Assembly (NCBI GenBank): GCA_045588485.1
Contig: JAZNEI010000018.1
Coordinates: 14,854-78,853 of the forward strand
DNA from: HGM04593 sp045588485
GTDB lineage: Bacteria; Bacteroidota; Bacteroidia; Bacteroidales; Bacteroidaceae
Reading direction: 5' to 3'
DNA: 64,000 nt
Shown here: piece after piece, positions 51,811 through 60,213 of the stretch
Position numbering within the stretch: the stretch's first letter is position 1
Layout: each line of letters opens with the position of its first letter
Translations under genes and position numbers: made by a program
The notes under the pieces: generated by a model
What the model saw: the letters and a program-made list of their open reading frames with translations, nothing else
What the model was told of the DNA's origin: nothing
Databases searched by the model: none

Positions 51811-53115
51811 TCACTCTGTTTCAAACTCTAATAGGGCGCTTATTTGTCTGTCGAAAGGGTAGTGGCTTACCTCTTGTAGTTCTTCTTCGATGCGAATGAG
51901 ACGGTTGTACTTTGCAGTACGTTCGCCTCGGCTCATTGAACCGGTCTTTATCTGGCCGGCATTGGTGGCAACGGCAATATCGGCGATGGTACAATCCTCG
52001 GTTTCACCCGAACGGTGGCTGATGATGGTTGCGTAACCATTGCGTTTGGCATATTCTATTGCATCGAGTGTCTCACTTAGCGTTCCTATCTGATTGGGCT
52101 TAATAAGTATGGCATTGCCGCATTGTTGTTCAATGCCTTGACGCAGATAACGTATATTTGTTACAAAGAGGTCGTCGCCGACGAGTTGGCAACGGTTGCC
52201 AAGCGTGGATGTCAGTTCGGCCCATCCTTCCCAATCGTTTTGCGACATTCCATCCTCGATGCTGTCTATGGGATAATCGTCGACAAGATGTGCGAGGTAG
52301 TCGACCTGTTGCGACGGGGTGCGGCTCTTTCCATCGGGTTGAAAATGAGAATATTGATAGCGCTCGTCGATATAAAACTCCGAGGCGGCGCAGTCGAGGG
52401 CGATGCTTATTTCTTTTCCCGGCATATACCCTGCCGATTCTATTGCGTATGTGATGCTATCAAGAGCATCTTCGATACTTTTGAAATTAGGAGCAAAGCC
52501 ACCTTCGTCGCCAACTGCGGTGCTGAGTCCGCGATTGCGAATCACCTGTTTTAGACTATGGAATACCTCTGATCCCATTCTTATGGCTTCGTGCAGTGAC
52601 TTTGCTCCAATGGGACGTATCATGAATTCTTGAAAGGCTATAGGGGCATCGGAATGCCGTCCACCGTTTACTATATTAATCATAGGAATGGGTAGTATAT
52701 GTGCATTCGAGCCGCCTATATAGCGGTAGAGTGGAAGATGTGATGCCTTTGCAGCGGCATGTGCTACCGCCAACGAGACACCAAGAATGGCATTTGCTCC
52801 TAATTTCCGTTTGTTATCCGAGCCGTCCAAACGTATAAGAGTGGCATCTATGCTACGCTGCTTGAAGGCATCTAACCCTATAAGAGCAGGTGCTATCCTG
52901 TGGTTGATGTGACTTATTGCACACCGTACTCCTTTGCCATTGTAACGCGACTTTTCGTTGTCGCGTAACTCTATTGCTTCGTTCTCTCCTGTCGAGGCAC
53001 CCGATGGTACCGATGCACAGGCGTGTGTGCCATCTTCGAGTGTCACTTCGGCTTCGATAGTGGGGGTGCCGCGTGAGTCGAGGATTTCTCGCCCTTTGAT
53101 TCCTGTAATTCTCAT
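51811..53115 (-). CDS. eno: enolase (phosphopyruvate hydratase)
   Basis: Glycolytic enzyme converting 2-phosphoglycerate to phosphoenolpyruvate. The 434-residue protein retains the catalytic and metal residues: SGASTGENEAIELRD loop, His in NGGRHSD, Glu in QEFMIRP, Glu in GDEGGFAP, Asp in ALDCAASEF, Glu in SIEDGMSQND, Asp in LVGDDLFVTN, Lys in ILIKPNQIG, SHRSGETED and KTGSMSRGERTAKYN. It is a single gene. The 216-base gap to pepT shows no feature that I can support. Confidence 0.96.
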   Translation of the reverse strand: MRITGIKGREILDSRGTPTIEAEVTLEDGTHACASVPSGASTGENEAIELRDNEKSRYNGKGVRCAISHINHRIAPALIGLDAFKQRSIDATLIRLDGSDNKRKLGANAILGVSLAVAHAAAKASHLPLYRYIGGSNAHILPIPMINIVNGGRHSDAPIAFQEFMIRPIGAKSLHEAIRMGSEVFHSLKQVIRNRGLSTAVGDEGGFAPNFKSIEDALDSITYAIESAGYMPGKEISIALDCAASEFYIDERYQYSHFQPDGKSRTPSQQVDYLAHLVDDYPIDSIEDGMSQNDWEGWAELTSTLGNRCQLVGDDLFVTNIRYLRQGIEQQCGNAILIKPNQIGTLSETLDAIEYAKRNGYATIISHRSGETEDCTIADIAVATNAGQIKTGSMSRGERTAKYNRLIRIEEELQEVSHYPFDRQISALLEFETE

Positions 53116-53331
53116 ATTTGCATAATTTAGGTTGTATGTAGGTTAAACAACCCACACAATTAATGGTTCGTTCTTGATTCTTAGAAACTGTTCGTATTTA
53201 TAACAACTCATAATGGTGCCGAGATGATATTTTTTGTTAAGATTGTGCTAAACTGCGGATATGTATTGCACTTTTACTGAATTTTGTCTAATTTAGCAGA
53301 ATTATGTGTAACTTTAAAAATAATAAAGGAT

Positions 53332-54573
53332 ATGAGTGAAATTAAGGATAAGATGCTCCAACGTTTTATGGAGTATGTAAAATTCGATACACAGTCGGAC
53401 GATGATGCTAACTGTGTTCCAACAACCGAGGGACAGTTTGTCTTTGCACGTTATCTCGAGCAGAAACTCAAGGAGATGGGGCTTACCGAGATTGTCCTTG
53501 ATGATAAAGGTTATCTATATGCTACTTTGCCTGCGAACTGCGGTCGGGAACTTCCCACAGTAGGATTCATCGCACATTTGGATACAAGTCCTGATATGAG
53601 TGGCAAAGATGTGAAGCCACGTGTGGTCGAGGATTATGACGGTAATGACATTGTTCTTGATGGCAATGCGGGTATTGTGCTTTCGACGGTCGATTTTCCC
53701 GAGGTTAAGGAGTATGTAGGCCACGACCTTGTGGTGACCGATGGTCACACTCTGCTTGGTGCCGATGATAAAGCAGGTATTGCAGAGATTGTATCGGCTA
53801 TTGCTTATCTGCAGGAGCATCCCGAGATTGAGCATGGTAAGGTGCGTATAGCATTCAATCCCGATGAAGAGGTGGGGCGTGGAGCGCATAAGTTTGATGT
53901 CCCTCTGTTCGGATGCGATTGGGCATACACCGTTGACGGTAGCTGCGAAGGTGAGATAGAGTTCGAGAATTTCAATGCAGGTAGTGCTACATTTAAGATT
54001 CAGGGTCGTAATGTGCATCCCGGATATGCAAAGGGCAAGATGCTGAATGCTCTGCGTGTTGCAAAGGATGTTGTTGAGGCTGTTCCTGCCGATGAATCAC
54101 CCGAATGTACCGAGGGTTACGAGGGATTCTATCATCTTATGGGTATTAACGGTGGTGTCGATTCTGCATCAGTATCGTATATCATCCGCGACCACAGCAA
54201 GGAGATTTTCGAGCACAGAATGAAATTTATGGAGCAGGTTGCACAGCAAATTAACAATAAATTTGGTGAGGGTACAGTAACTCTTGACCTTAAGGTGCAG
54301 TATAGGAATATGCGCGAAATGGTAGAGCCCAAGATGTTTATCATAGAACTTGCCAAGAGTGCTATGCAACAGGCCGGGGTAGAACCTCGCGTAAAACCTA
54401 TTCGTGGCGGTACTGATGGTGCTCAGCTATCGTTTATGGGATTGCCTTGCCCCAATCTGTTTGCCGGTGGAATTAATTTCCATAGCAGATACGAATTTGT
54501 ATCGGTGCAGGTAATGGAGAAGGCTGTTATGACCATCGTGAAAATTATTGAGGGTGTAGCAAAGGGATGTTAA
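53332..54573 (+). CDS. pepT: peptidase T (tripeptide aminopeptidase)
   Basis: Zinc metallopeptidase of the M20B family that removes the N-terminal residue from tripeptides. The 413-residue protein has GFIAHLDTSPDMSG with a zinc His and the adjacent Asp, LGADDKAGIAEIVSA, the catalytic glutamates in FNPDEEVGRGA and a dimerisation domain from about 210. The C-terminal GGINFHSRYEFV contributes the last zinc His. I start at ATG 53332, since the 16 extra residues in the longer frame are not family-like. It heads a unit with yqaE 17 bases downstream. Confidence 0.95.
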   Translation: MSEIKDKMLQRFMEYVKFDTQSDDDANCVPTTEGQFVFARYLEQKLKEMGLTEIVLDDKGYLYATLPANCGRELPTVGFIAHLDTSPDMSGKDVKPRVVEDYDGNDIVLDGNAGIVLSTVDFPEVKEYVGHDLVVTDGHTLLGADDKAGIAEIVSAIAYLQEHPEIEHGKVRIAFNPDEEVGRGAHKFDVPLFGCDWAYTVDGSCEGEIEFENFNAGSATFKIQGRNVHPGYAKGKMLNALRVAKDVVEAVPADESPECTEGYEGFYHLMGINGGVDSASVSYIIRDHSKEIFEHRMKFMEQVAQQINNKFGEGTVTLDLKVQYRNMREMVEPKMFIIELAKSAMQQAGVEPRVKPIRGGTDGAQLSFMGLPCPNLFAGGINFHSRYEFVSVQVMEKAVMTIVKIIEGVAKGC

Positions 54574-54589
54574 TGTAATTTTTTTTAAA

Positions 54590-54745
54590 ATGTCTTTAAT
54601 TAGAGTTATTCTGTCTATATTTTTCCCACCGCTTGCCGTTTGTGACAAAGGTTGTGGCTCTATTATTATAGTTACTATACTGACACTATGCGGGTGGGTG
54701 CCCGGGGTGTTGGCGGCTTTGATTATTTTGAATAAGAATGAGTGA
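54590..54745 (+). CDS. YqaE/Pmp3 family small membrane protein
   Basis: A 51-residue protein (two hydrophobic helices) with the family signature FFPPLAVCDKGCGS and LTLCGWVPGVLAAL. YqaE/Pmp3 proteins are found in many bacteria and in stress-induced yeast and plant genes, where they affect membrane potential; their bacterial role is unclear. It is too short for usual length cut-offs. Its TGA overlaps the next ATG (TGATG) and it follows pepT by 17 bases, so it is embedded in an operon. Confidence 0.85.
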   Translation: MSLIRVILSIFFPPLAVCDKGCGSIIIVTILTLCGWVPGVLAALIILNKNE

Positions 54746-55305
54746 TGGAACAGACCGAGTATCTGCGTGATTATGAGAAGCGTCTGCAAGATGAGCTTCT
54801 GAAACTTTGTACCGATTATAAACTTCTTGATGGTGTCCTTCTTTCGTCCGAGGACGTAGAGGGGCGATGGGAGGCGCTTGCACTTGACTATATGGCCGAT
54901 GCTGTGGCACAGATTAACCAATATCCTACTGTGGCTGTTGCCTGGGCTGGATATATGGGTATGGCCGTTGCACATTTATGGGACAAGGACTGGGAACTGC
55001 ATTGTAACGATGAGTATCGCACTATGTATGGTGCCGATGGGTTTGATGATATGGACGAACATATAATTCGGGATATTATCGGTTTTCCCATAGAATCGCC
55101 GTACGCTAAGGAGATTGAGGAAATGATGCGTCGTTGTGCCTATTCGGCACTTGCACTCATCAGGCACGAGAATATCGAACCTCAGAGTCCTATGGCATAT
55201 TATACTTTTGCTCGCACTGTAAAGGTTATGTACCGTATAGGTGCTGCTATCGAACTAAAGAGACTGGGGTATAAGTTCGAGAAGATTGACCTTCCTTCTT
55301 GCTGA
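54745..55305 (+). CDS. conserved hypothetical protein
   Basis: A 186-residue protein, mostly helical and acidic, with no signal peptide or transmembrane segment. The segment AVAWAGYMGMAVAHLWDKDW is mildly hydrophobic and may pack against a partner. Trp- and Tyr-rich parts such as DEYRTMYGADGFDDMDEH suggest a compact fold. I recognise no domain. It is linked by TGATG to yqaE upstream and starts the overlap region with the HD gene three bases downstream of its stop, so a shared pathway with the HD hydrolase is likely but unknown. Confidence 0.75.
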   Translation: MEQTEYLRDYEKRLQDELLKLCTDYKLLDGVLLSSEDVEGRWEALALDYMADAVAQINQYPTVAVAWAGYMGMAVAHLWDKDWELHCNDEYRTMYGADGFDDMDEHIIRDIIGFPIESPYAKEIEEMMRRCAYSALALIRHENIEPQSPMAYYTFARTVKVMYRIGAAIELKRLGYKFEKIDLPSC

Positions 55306-55307
55306 TT

Positions 55308-55937
55308 ATGGATGAACTCTTAGAGAGGGCTTGCGAAATTGCAATGCAGGCGCACGAGGGGCAGACCGATAAATCGGGTCGTCCGTATATAGGACATCCC
55401 TTACGTGTGATGGCGATGGGTTGTTGCGACGAGGAACGAATTGTAGGTATCTTGCACGATATTGTCGAGGACAGCTGTTGGACCCTTTCACAATTAAAAG
55501 ACGAGGGCTTCCCTGATTATATCATTGAGGCTGTTGATGCTGTTACAAAACGAAGCGACGAGACTTACGATAGGTATATCGCGCGTGTATCACAAAACAG
55601 ATTGGCTGTGGCTGTGAAACTTAACGACCTTACTGATAATATGGATATACGTCGTCTGCCTTATCTCTCGGATAAAGATATTAAGAGACTTAAACGCTAT
55701 CTGAAGGCTTACAAACGGCTTAGTGGCGAACCGCAGTATTCGATTGAGGCTACCCGATTGGATTATCCCAATGCGTATACACCTTGGAGTGTAAAGGACG
55801 ATGAGGAACTTGAACATATGTGGTGCAGTGGAGCTACCTTTGAACAACTTTCGGACTATTTTAAGAGGAAAGTGGGAGGTATACGTGCTCGAATTACAAA
55901 GTTGAAGTTAGAAGATAAATATGGTATGAATAAATAA
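55308..55937 (+). CDS. HD-domain (p)ppGpp hydrolase-like protein with C-terminal helical domain
   Basis: A 209-residue protein resembling a small alarmone hydrolase. The N-terminal HD domain (about 1-140) has AMQAHEGQTDKSGRPYIGHPLRVM, LHDIVEDS with the HD pair, AVTKRSDETYDRYIARV and KLNDLTDNM with the distal Asp, all typical of the SpoT/Mesh1 type. The C-terminal part (about 165-205: WSVKDDEELEHMW, GGIRARITKL) looks like a winged or SANT-like helical module. No synthetase domain is present, so it would only degrade the alarmone. I start at ATG 55308, just after the upstream stop. Confidence 0.82.
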   Translation: MDELLERACEIAMQAHEGQTDKSGRPYIGHPLRVMAMGCCDEERIVGILHDIVEDSCWTLSQLKDEGFPDYIIEAVDAVTKRSDETYDRYIARVSQNRLAVAVKLNDLTDNMDIRRLPYLSDKDIKRLKRYLKAYKRLSGEPQYSIEATRLDYPNAYTPWSVKDDEELEHMWCSGATFEQLSDYFKRKVGGIRARITKLKLEDKYGMNK

Positions 55938-55979
55938 AATAATTGTCTTGGCAACCACGGTTGCCAAGACAATTATTTT
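55936..55979. terminator. terminator between the HD gene and the lipocalin-like gene
   Basis: A 20-base perfect inverted repeat (55936-55955 and 55960-55979) with the loop CACG and A/T ends on both sides lies between convergent genes. Confidence 0.9.
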
Positions 55980-55980
55980 A

Positions 55981-56355
55981 TCAGAATTTTCTGAATTGCA
56001 GTTTTACCGAGTCGGACTGCAACGTCATTCTGCTTCGGTTAAGCTTAATTATTTCAAAGCGTTCGTTGCTGTTGTTATAAATTCCGTATCTTTTTAGGTT
56101 AGGGCATTCCGGGTCTATCATCTGTATAAACAGTGAGTCGCCACCGTTCTGAAAACGCCCGTATTGATTATCTATACGAATAAGCTTTAGTTGTACAGCC
56201 CAAAACATATTCTCCTCCTTGGTGTATGTTATACTACCGTCGTATTTTTCAATCTCCAACAGTTTCCATAAACCACCGAAATCGCCATTCTTATCCTCTT
56301 TTTGGCATCCGCATATCAGTATGGAAGATAATACTATTAATATGTATTTTTTCAT
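55981..56355 (-). CDS. lipocalin-like lipoprotein
   Basis: A 124-residue lipoprotein with lipobox ICGC (Cys at about residue 17). The mature part is short beta-strands (GGLWKLLEIEKYDG, AVQLKLIRIDN, ERFEIIKLNRSRMTLQ) in the pattern of small lipocalin-like domains (DUF4488/DUF4847 type) of Bacteroidota. The ligand is unknown. It is the last gene of a three-gene minus-strand operon after wzi, which starts 11 bases upstream of it. Confidence 0.75.
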   Translation of the reverse strand: MKKYILIVLSSILICGCQKEDKNGDFGGLWKLLEIEKYDGSITYTKEENMFWAVQLKLIRIDNQYGRFQNGGDSLFIQMIDPECPNLKRYGIYNNSNERFEIIKLNRSRMTLQSDSVKLQFRKF

Positions 56356-56366
56356 TATTTTGCTGG

Positions 56367-57824
56367 TTAGAAATTTATAATTCCATTTTTTCGTATTGTG
56401 AGCATAACACCGTTGTTGTCGTTGTATAGTTCACCATTGTCAAATGCAAATGAGGCTGTGGCACTCCAGTCCTTTATCCAATTTGGAGAATAAGTTAACT
56501 CAAACAGTCCCGAGAGATTCTCTTTTATATCGGTAAATGGTTGGTCGTATGTACCCCAGTTATTCGATTTTGTCAGTAAAACTCTGTAGCCGAGTTCTTT
56601 GATTGGTTGTCCTTCGATACCAAAATGAAATGCTTCGACTCTATTGTTTAATGGGTACAATACATGGTTCTTGTTATAAATAGTAGATGTTACAAGCGGT
56701 GTACCGATATTCATTCCATAGTTGAACCAACCATTATACCATTCGTGGTTGTAATTACGGTCGACACAGCTAATCTGGTCGGGAATCATATCGGTGCTGT
56801 CGTGATATATCGGACCACTTTGGTTTTTAAGGTTGAAATATTCAAATGCTACAGCAGTGACCCAACTGCACTCTTTCAGAGTAAGTTCAAGGCCTACAAG
56901 CTGCTCGGTCCATAGACCATATTCCCAAAACATTTGAGAATGGTCATCGAATACGTGGTCGTAATATGCTCTTAGTTTCCAACGATTGTCGTCCCAAGTG
57001 ATGGCACCACTCCAACTGCCTATATGGTTACCGGCTATATTACCCTGGTCCATCCAATGATATTGGCTATCGCCTTTGGTTGGAATAAGTATTTTCAGGT
57101 AGTCGTCGAATCTGGTCGGGTTATGCATGTTATATCCTTTCTTTCCGGAAAGATTATAGACTGAACCACCGAACTGTGCTGCCATATCAAGACCGAATTC
57201 AAATGTAAGTGGAAATTTCTCTCGTTTACCTATTTTAAAATGTATTCCCTTTGAGTGGTATCGAACACCGACAGTGCGCTGCGCATTTTCGCCTGTAAAA
57301 TCTTTTTGCCAATGCTCGTCGGTAAACCATCCGTATGCAAGATGTCCGCGAAGGGTGAACCATCCGTTAGTGCCGAATAGGTCCCAATATTCGGGGACTT
57401 CTATGCGGATTTGCGGTATCGGGCGGGCATTGCCACTCTCAGTGAGGCTTCCTGTAGATAGACGGTGGTTGCTGAGTCCGCACCAACGCTCTTTTTGTCC
57501 CAGTGAGAGGGTAAACACCTTCCAATTTATATCAGCGTAAGCCTGTTGAATAATGATTGTTGATGTATGGTTACCTGCAAACAGAATGTCGCCTCCGTAT
57601 GTCATCGACCAGTTATTATTAAACTTATGAGCACCTGTTAACGCTGTACGAACATAACCGCTGCGTGTATCTATGCTGCCTAATCCTTGTCGGTTCGAGA
57701 CATGCCAAAAGGGAGTGTAGTCGCCATTGGAGGCAACACTGTTCATCTCTATACTATATGAGAAATCCTGCGCCGATATTGCTGTTGTCAGGCAAAGTAA
57801 TATTGTAGAAACTAATTTCCTCAT
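56367..57824 (-). CDS. capsule assembly Wzi family outer-membrane protein
   Basis: A 485-residue outer-membrane beta-barrel with signal peptide (about 1-19). Wzi-type features are FSYSIEMNSVASNGDYTPFWHVSN near the start, repeated aromatic strands (NWSMTYGGDILFAGNH; FTLSLGQKERWCGLSNH) and the late SPNWIKDWSATASFAFDNG. In Klebsiella, Wzi helps attach capsule to the cell surface. In Bacteroidales the family occurs with surface polysaccharide genes. It lies after a nucleotidyltransferase gene (22 bases) and before a lipoprotein gene. Confidence 0.88.
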   Translation of the reverse strand: MRKLVSTILLCLTTAISAQDFSYSIEMNSVASNGDYTPFWHVSNRQGLGSIDTRSGYVRTALTGAHKFNNNWSMTYGGDILFAGNHTSTIIIQQAYADINWKVFTLSLGQKERWCGLSNHRLSTGSLTESGNARPIPQIRIEVPEYWDLFGTNGWFTLRGHLAYGWFTDEHWQKDFTGENAQRTVGVRYHSKGIHFKIGKREKFPLTFEFGLDMAAQFGGSVYNLSGKKGYNMHNPTRFDDYLKILIPTKGDSQYHWMDQGNIAGNHIGSWSGAITWDDNRWKLRAYYDHVFDDHSQMFWEYGLWTEQLVGLELTLKECSWVTAVAFEYFNLKNQSGPIYHDSTDMIPDQISCVDRNYNHEWYNGWFNYGMNIGTPLVTSTIYNKNHVLYPLNNRVEAFHFGIEGQPIKELGYRVLLTKSNNWGTYDQPFTDIKENLSGLFELTYSPNWIKDWSATASFAFDNGELYNDNNGVMLTIRKNGIINF

Positions 57825-57846
57825 TTCTATTGATTGAATTATAATA

Positions 57847-58968
57847 CTATCTCGAAGAGTTCAGTATTTTGTCCTTAATTCTTTTACGCCAGAAGAAGTG
57901 CCATATTCTAAAAAATGGGCTACATATTATTTCAAGTGGATGATACTTTAGGAAACGCAGGCTGCGTTTATTCTTATATATGAAGCGTGTCAAAGGATTC
58001 TTGCTGTAAAGTTGATGTTTCATTCTGTTATCGAATGAACCAAAATTTCCTGCTAACATTATTTCATTTAGCAGAAATTCTCCTTGCTCCTTGTCGGGCT
58101 TTGCCAGAAGATATTTATCGGGCATCTCAAATACATTCTGCAAAACGTACATCACAGCACGTGCAAATCCGTATAGACGAAGTTTCTTAAGAGTTGTTAC
58201 GGTCTCCTCTCGCTCCTCGGGGGTAAAACCTGCATTAAGTACCATATAGTAGTCGAGTATCTGGCGTAGTCCTATACCTTCGGAAAATAGGTGGCGATAG
58301 ATATGCAGCAATATGTAAATTCTATTGAATGATAGAGTAGGGACGCAAATCTTAAAATCGCCACTCAAATCAATTTTATTGGTAAAAGCACTCTCGGAAT
58401 TTTCTCTGAAGTATCTCTGCAATCTTCGATTTGTAAAAAATTCGTTCATCCACGATGGTGTAAAATGAACCTCTATGTCGATGTCCTTTAGGACTGGAAA
58501 ATCGACATGATGATACACCGGTTTACTATTGGGGCTGATAGTGTCGATATATCTTATAACCTCTTCACGTGTACCGTCAAGCCATATATCTATATCACCA
58601 GGATGGCGGTACTCGGGCGATGGGTATAATTGTGCTATCCCTTGTCCTTTTAATATGGCATTGCGAAATCCATCTTTTAGAAAACGTTCTGAGACCTTAT
58701 GAGCATACTCATCTTGTCTTTTGTTTTCTTTCTTTATACGCTCACACAATAGATACCACTTTATTATAAGGTCTTTGGTTGGACGTTGTTCCGGTGAAAG
58801 ATTCTCTACTCCTAGAAACGCAATTCCGGATAGTGTCTGTTTCTTGGATATTTCATAAATCTCTTCCCATTGAGCTTGAGTGACATTATCGGGAAAATCA
58901 GCGCTATTATTACCCAATGCTACGCGAATGAGTTTATAGAAAAGATTTGTAGAGGTACTTTGTATCAT
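57847..58968 (-). CDS. nucleotidyltransferase family protein (NTP_transf_5 type)
   Basis: A 373-residue cytoplasmic protein with the polymerase-beta-like core GDIDIWLDG (about residue 128), which supplies the paired Asp, then DIDIEVHFTPSWMNEFF. An LHIYRHLFSEGIGLRQILDYY helix region follows, all typical of the uncharacterised NTP_transf_5 family. The C-terminal tail is rich in Phe, Trp, Lys and Arg and may touch the membrane. Such proteins sit in surface-polysaccharide loci. Here the gene heads an operon with wzi and a lipoprotein. The transferred nucleotide and acceptor are unknown. Confidence 0.82.
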   Translation of the reverse strand: MIQSTSTNLFYKLIRVALGNNSADFPDNVTQAQWEEIYEISKKQTLSGIAFLGVENLSPEQRPTKDLIIKWYLLCERIKKENKRQDEYAHKVSERFLKDGFRNAILKGQGIAQLYPSPEYRHPGDIDIWLDGTREEVIRYIDTISPNSKPVYHHVDFPVLKDIDIEVHFTPSWMNEFFTNRRLQRYFRENSESAFTNKIDLSGDFKICVPTLSFNRIYILLHIYRHLFSEGIGLRQILDYYMVLNAGFTPEEREETVTTLKKLRLYGFARAVMYVLQNVFEMPDKYLLAKPDKEQGEFLLNEIMLAGNFGSFDNRMKHQLYSKNPLTRFIYKNKRSLRFLKYHPLEIICSPFFRIWHFFWRKRIKDKILNSSR

Positions 58969-59007
58969 TATGTTAAAAGTTTATTCTGTTGTGGTTATCA
59001 CAACTTG

Positions 59008-59037
59008 CAAAGATAACCTAAACTTACAGAACATCAA
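59008..59037 (-). promoter_or_regulatory. promoter of the nucleotidyltransferase-wzi-lipoprotein operon
   Basis: On the minus strand TTG (59035-59037), 19 bases, TATCTTTG (59008-59015) matches the Bacteroidota consensus exactly. A 6-base inverted repeat GTTGTG/CACAAC (58988-59004) lies in the leader. Confidence 0.85.
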
Positions 59038-59101
59038 AATAATTGTGATAATATAACTACCTCATCACAACTATGTTGCTATAATTTTGCTGCAAAAAAG
59101 T

Positions 59102-60196
59102 ATGAACCGAAGTAATAGAAAAAAAGTAGTATTCAGTCATTCGGGTGTATCAGTTCTTAATCGCAGAGTAGAAAAGAGTGTAGAGTTTTTAAAGGATGCT
59201 ATCTCAAGAAAGAATGTCTGGACATATGTAGAATGGCAAGATGAAAAGTCGTTGGATGATTTTAAAGAACGTGGCTGTTATATAATTGAAGGTACCAGAA
59301 TACAATCAGATGATGGCTTCCCAAATTTTCCTTGTAATGATTTTGGCGCTATGTTGATGGTTGTAGATACTGTACCTGTCGGAATTGTAAAGCATAAAGG
59401 GGTTGTTGGACAACTGTTATTTATGTCCGATTATTTATCTGGAACAACGATTCTATGTACCCGTTCATGTAAATACGATTCAGACAAGGAAGAATGGACC
59501 TCTTGGGATGAATGTGGCGGCTATAATGCTGTTTTATATGATAAATTACAACAGATTGAACACACTCTGTTTCCTCTAAATATAACTCTTGACATATCTC
59601 CTTCTATTGAAGAATATACAGGAAATAATAAAAATTTTACAATTTCATGGGAAGCACTGATAAAAGGTGAAAGAGCTGACGTAACAAGTATTACATTGAA
59701 AGTTGGAAATAGTACAATTCCTGTTGATGTGTTAGATACATATAAGGACGTTTCTGCATCTAATGATTCGGAGGTTACTTTGACTATTGAGGCCGATGGT
59801 CGTAAGAGTGAAATAAAGAGGTTTATTAATTTCTCACGTAGATATTATTCGGGAGTTGTGGATAGTGGTTGGTTGGCTAAAAGTGATACAGTTAAAAATC
59901 TTACCGAGACTGCACTAAAGGATAAAGCCGCTATAACAGTAAATTATGCTGCTGCTACTCAGAAAAAGATAGTTTTTGCCTATCCCGCTTCTCACGGACT
60001 TATCTCATCCATAAAAGATACTTATGGGAATTCAATGTTTGCGCTGAATGACAAAGGGAAGACTTTTAATAAAGGACCGGAAACTGTCGCTGTTACTCTA
60101 TCGAGTGGCACTACTCTAAATTATTATGTTTATGAATCTGATGTTACAAATGTAACATCTGGAAATATAACATATACTACAACAACTTTCGATTAA
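59102..60196 (+). CDS. phage-like tail fibre protein with pyocin-knob-like domain
   Basis: A 364-residue protein, AT-rich compared with the neighbours. The N-terminal part (about 15-165) has the knob-like pattern GFPNFPCNDFGAMLMV and CKYDSDKEEWTSWDECGG, often found in tail-fibre or tailspike receptor binding regions. The rest (about 165-364) is beta-rich with an Ig-like section and the ending SSGTTLNYYVYESDVTNVT. I start at ATG 59102; a TTG at 59087 is the longer alternative. TAATTTTG at 59082-59089 lies so close to the ATG that the message would be nearly leaderless, or the promoter is elsewhere. Confidence 0.7.
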   Translation: MNRSNRKKVVFSHSGVSVLNRRVEKSVEFLKDAISRKNVWTYVEWQDEKSLDDFKERGCYIIEGTRIQSDDGFPNFPCNDFGAMLMVVDTVPVGIVKHKGVVGQLLFMSDYLSGTTILCTRSCKYDSDKEEWTSWDECGGYNAVLYDKLQQIEHTLFPLNITLDISPSIEEYTGNNKNFTISWEALIKGERADVTSITLKVGNSTIPVDVLDTYKDVSASNDSEVTLTIEADGRKSEIKRFINFSRRYYSGVVDSGWLAKSDTVKNLTETALKDKAAITVNYAAATQKKIVFAYPASHGLISSIKDTYGNSMFALNDKGKTFNKGPETVAVTLSSGTTLNYYVYESDVTNVTSGNITYTTTTFD

Positions 60197-60213
60197 CCTT
60201 AAAAAATATAGCT

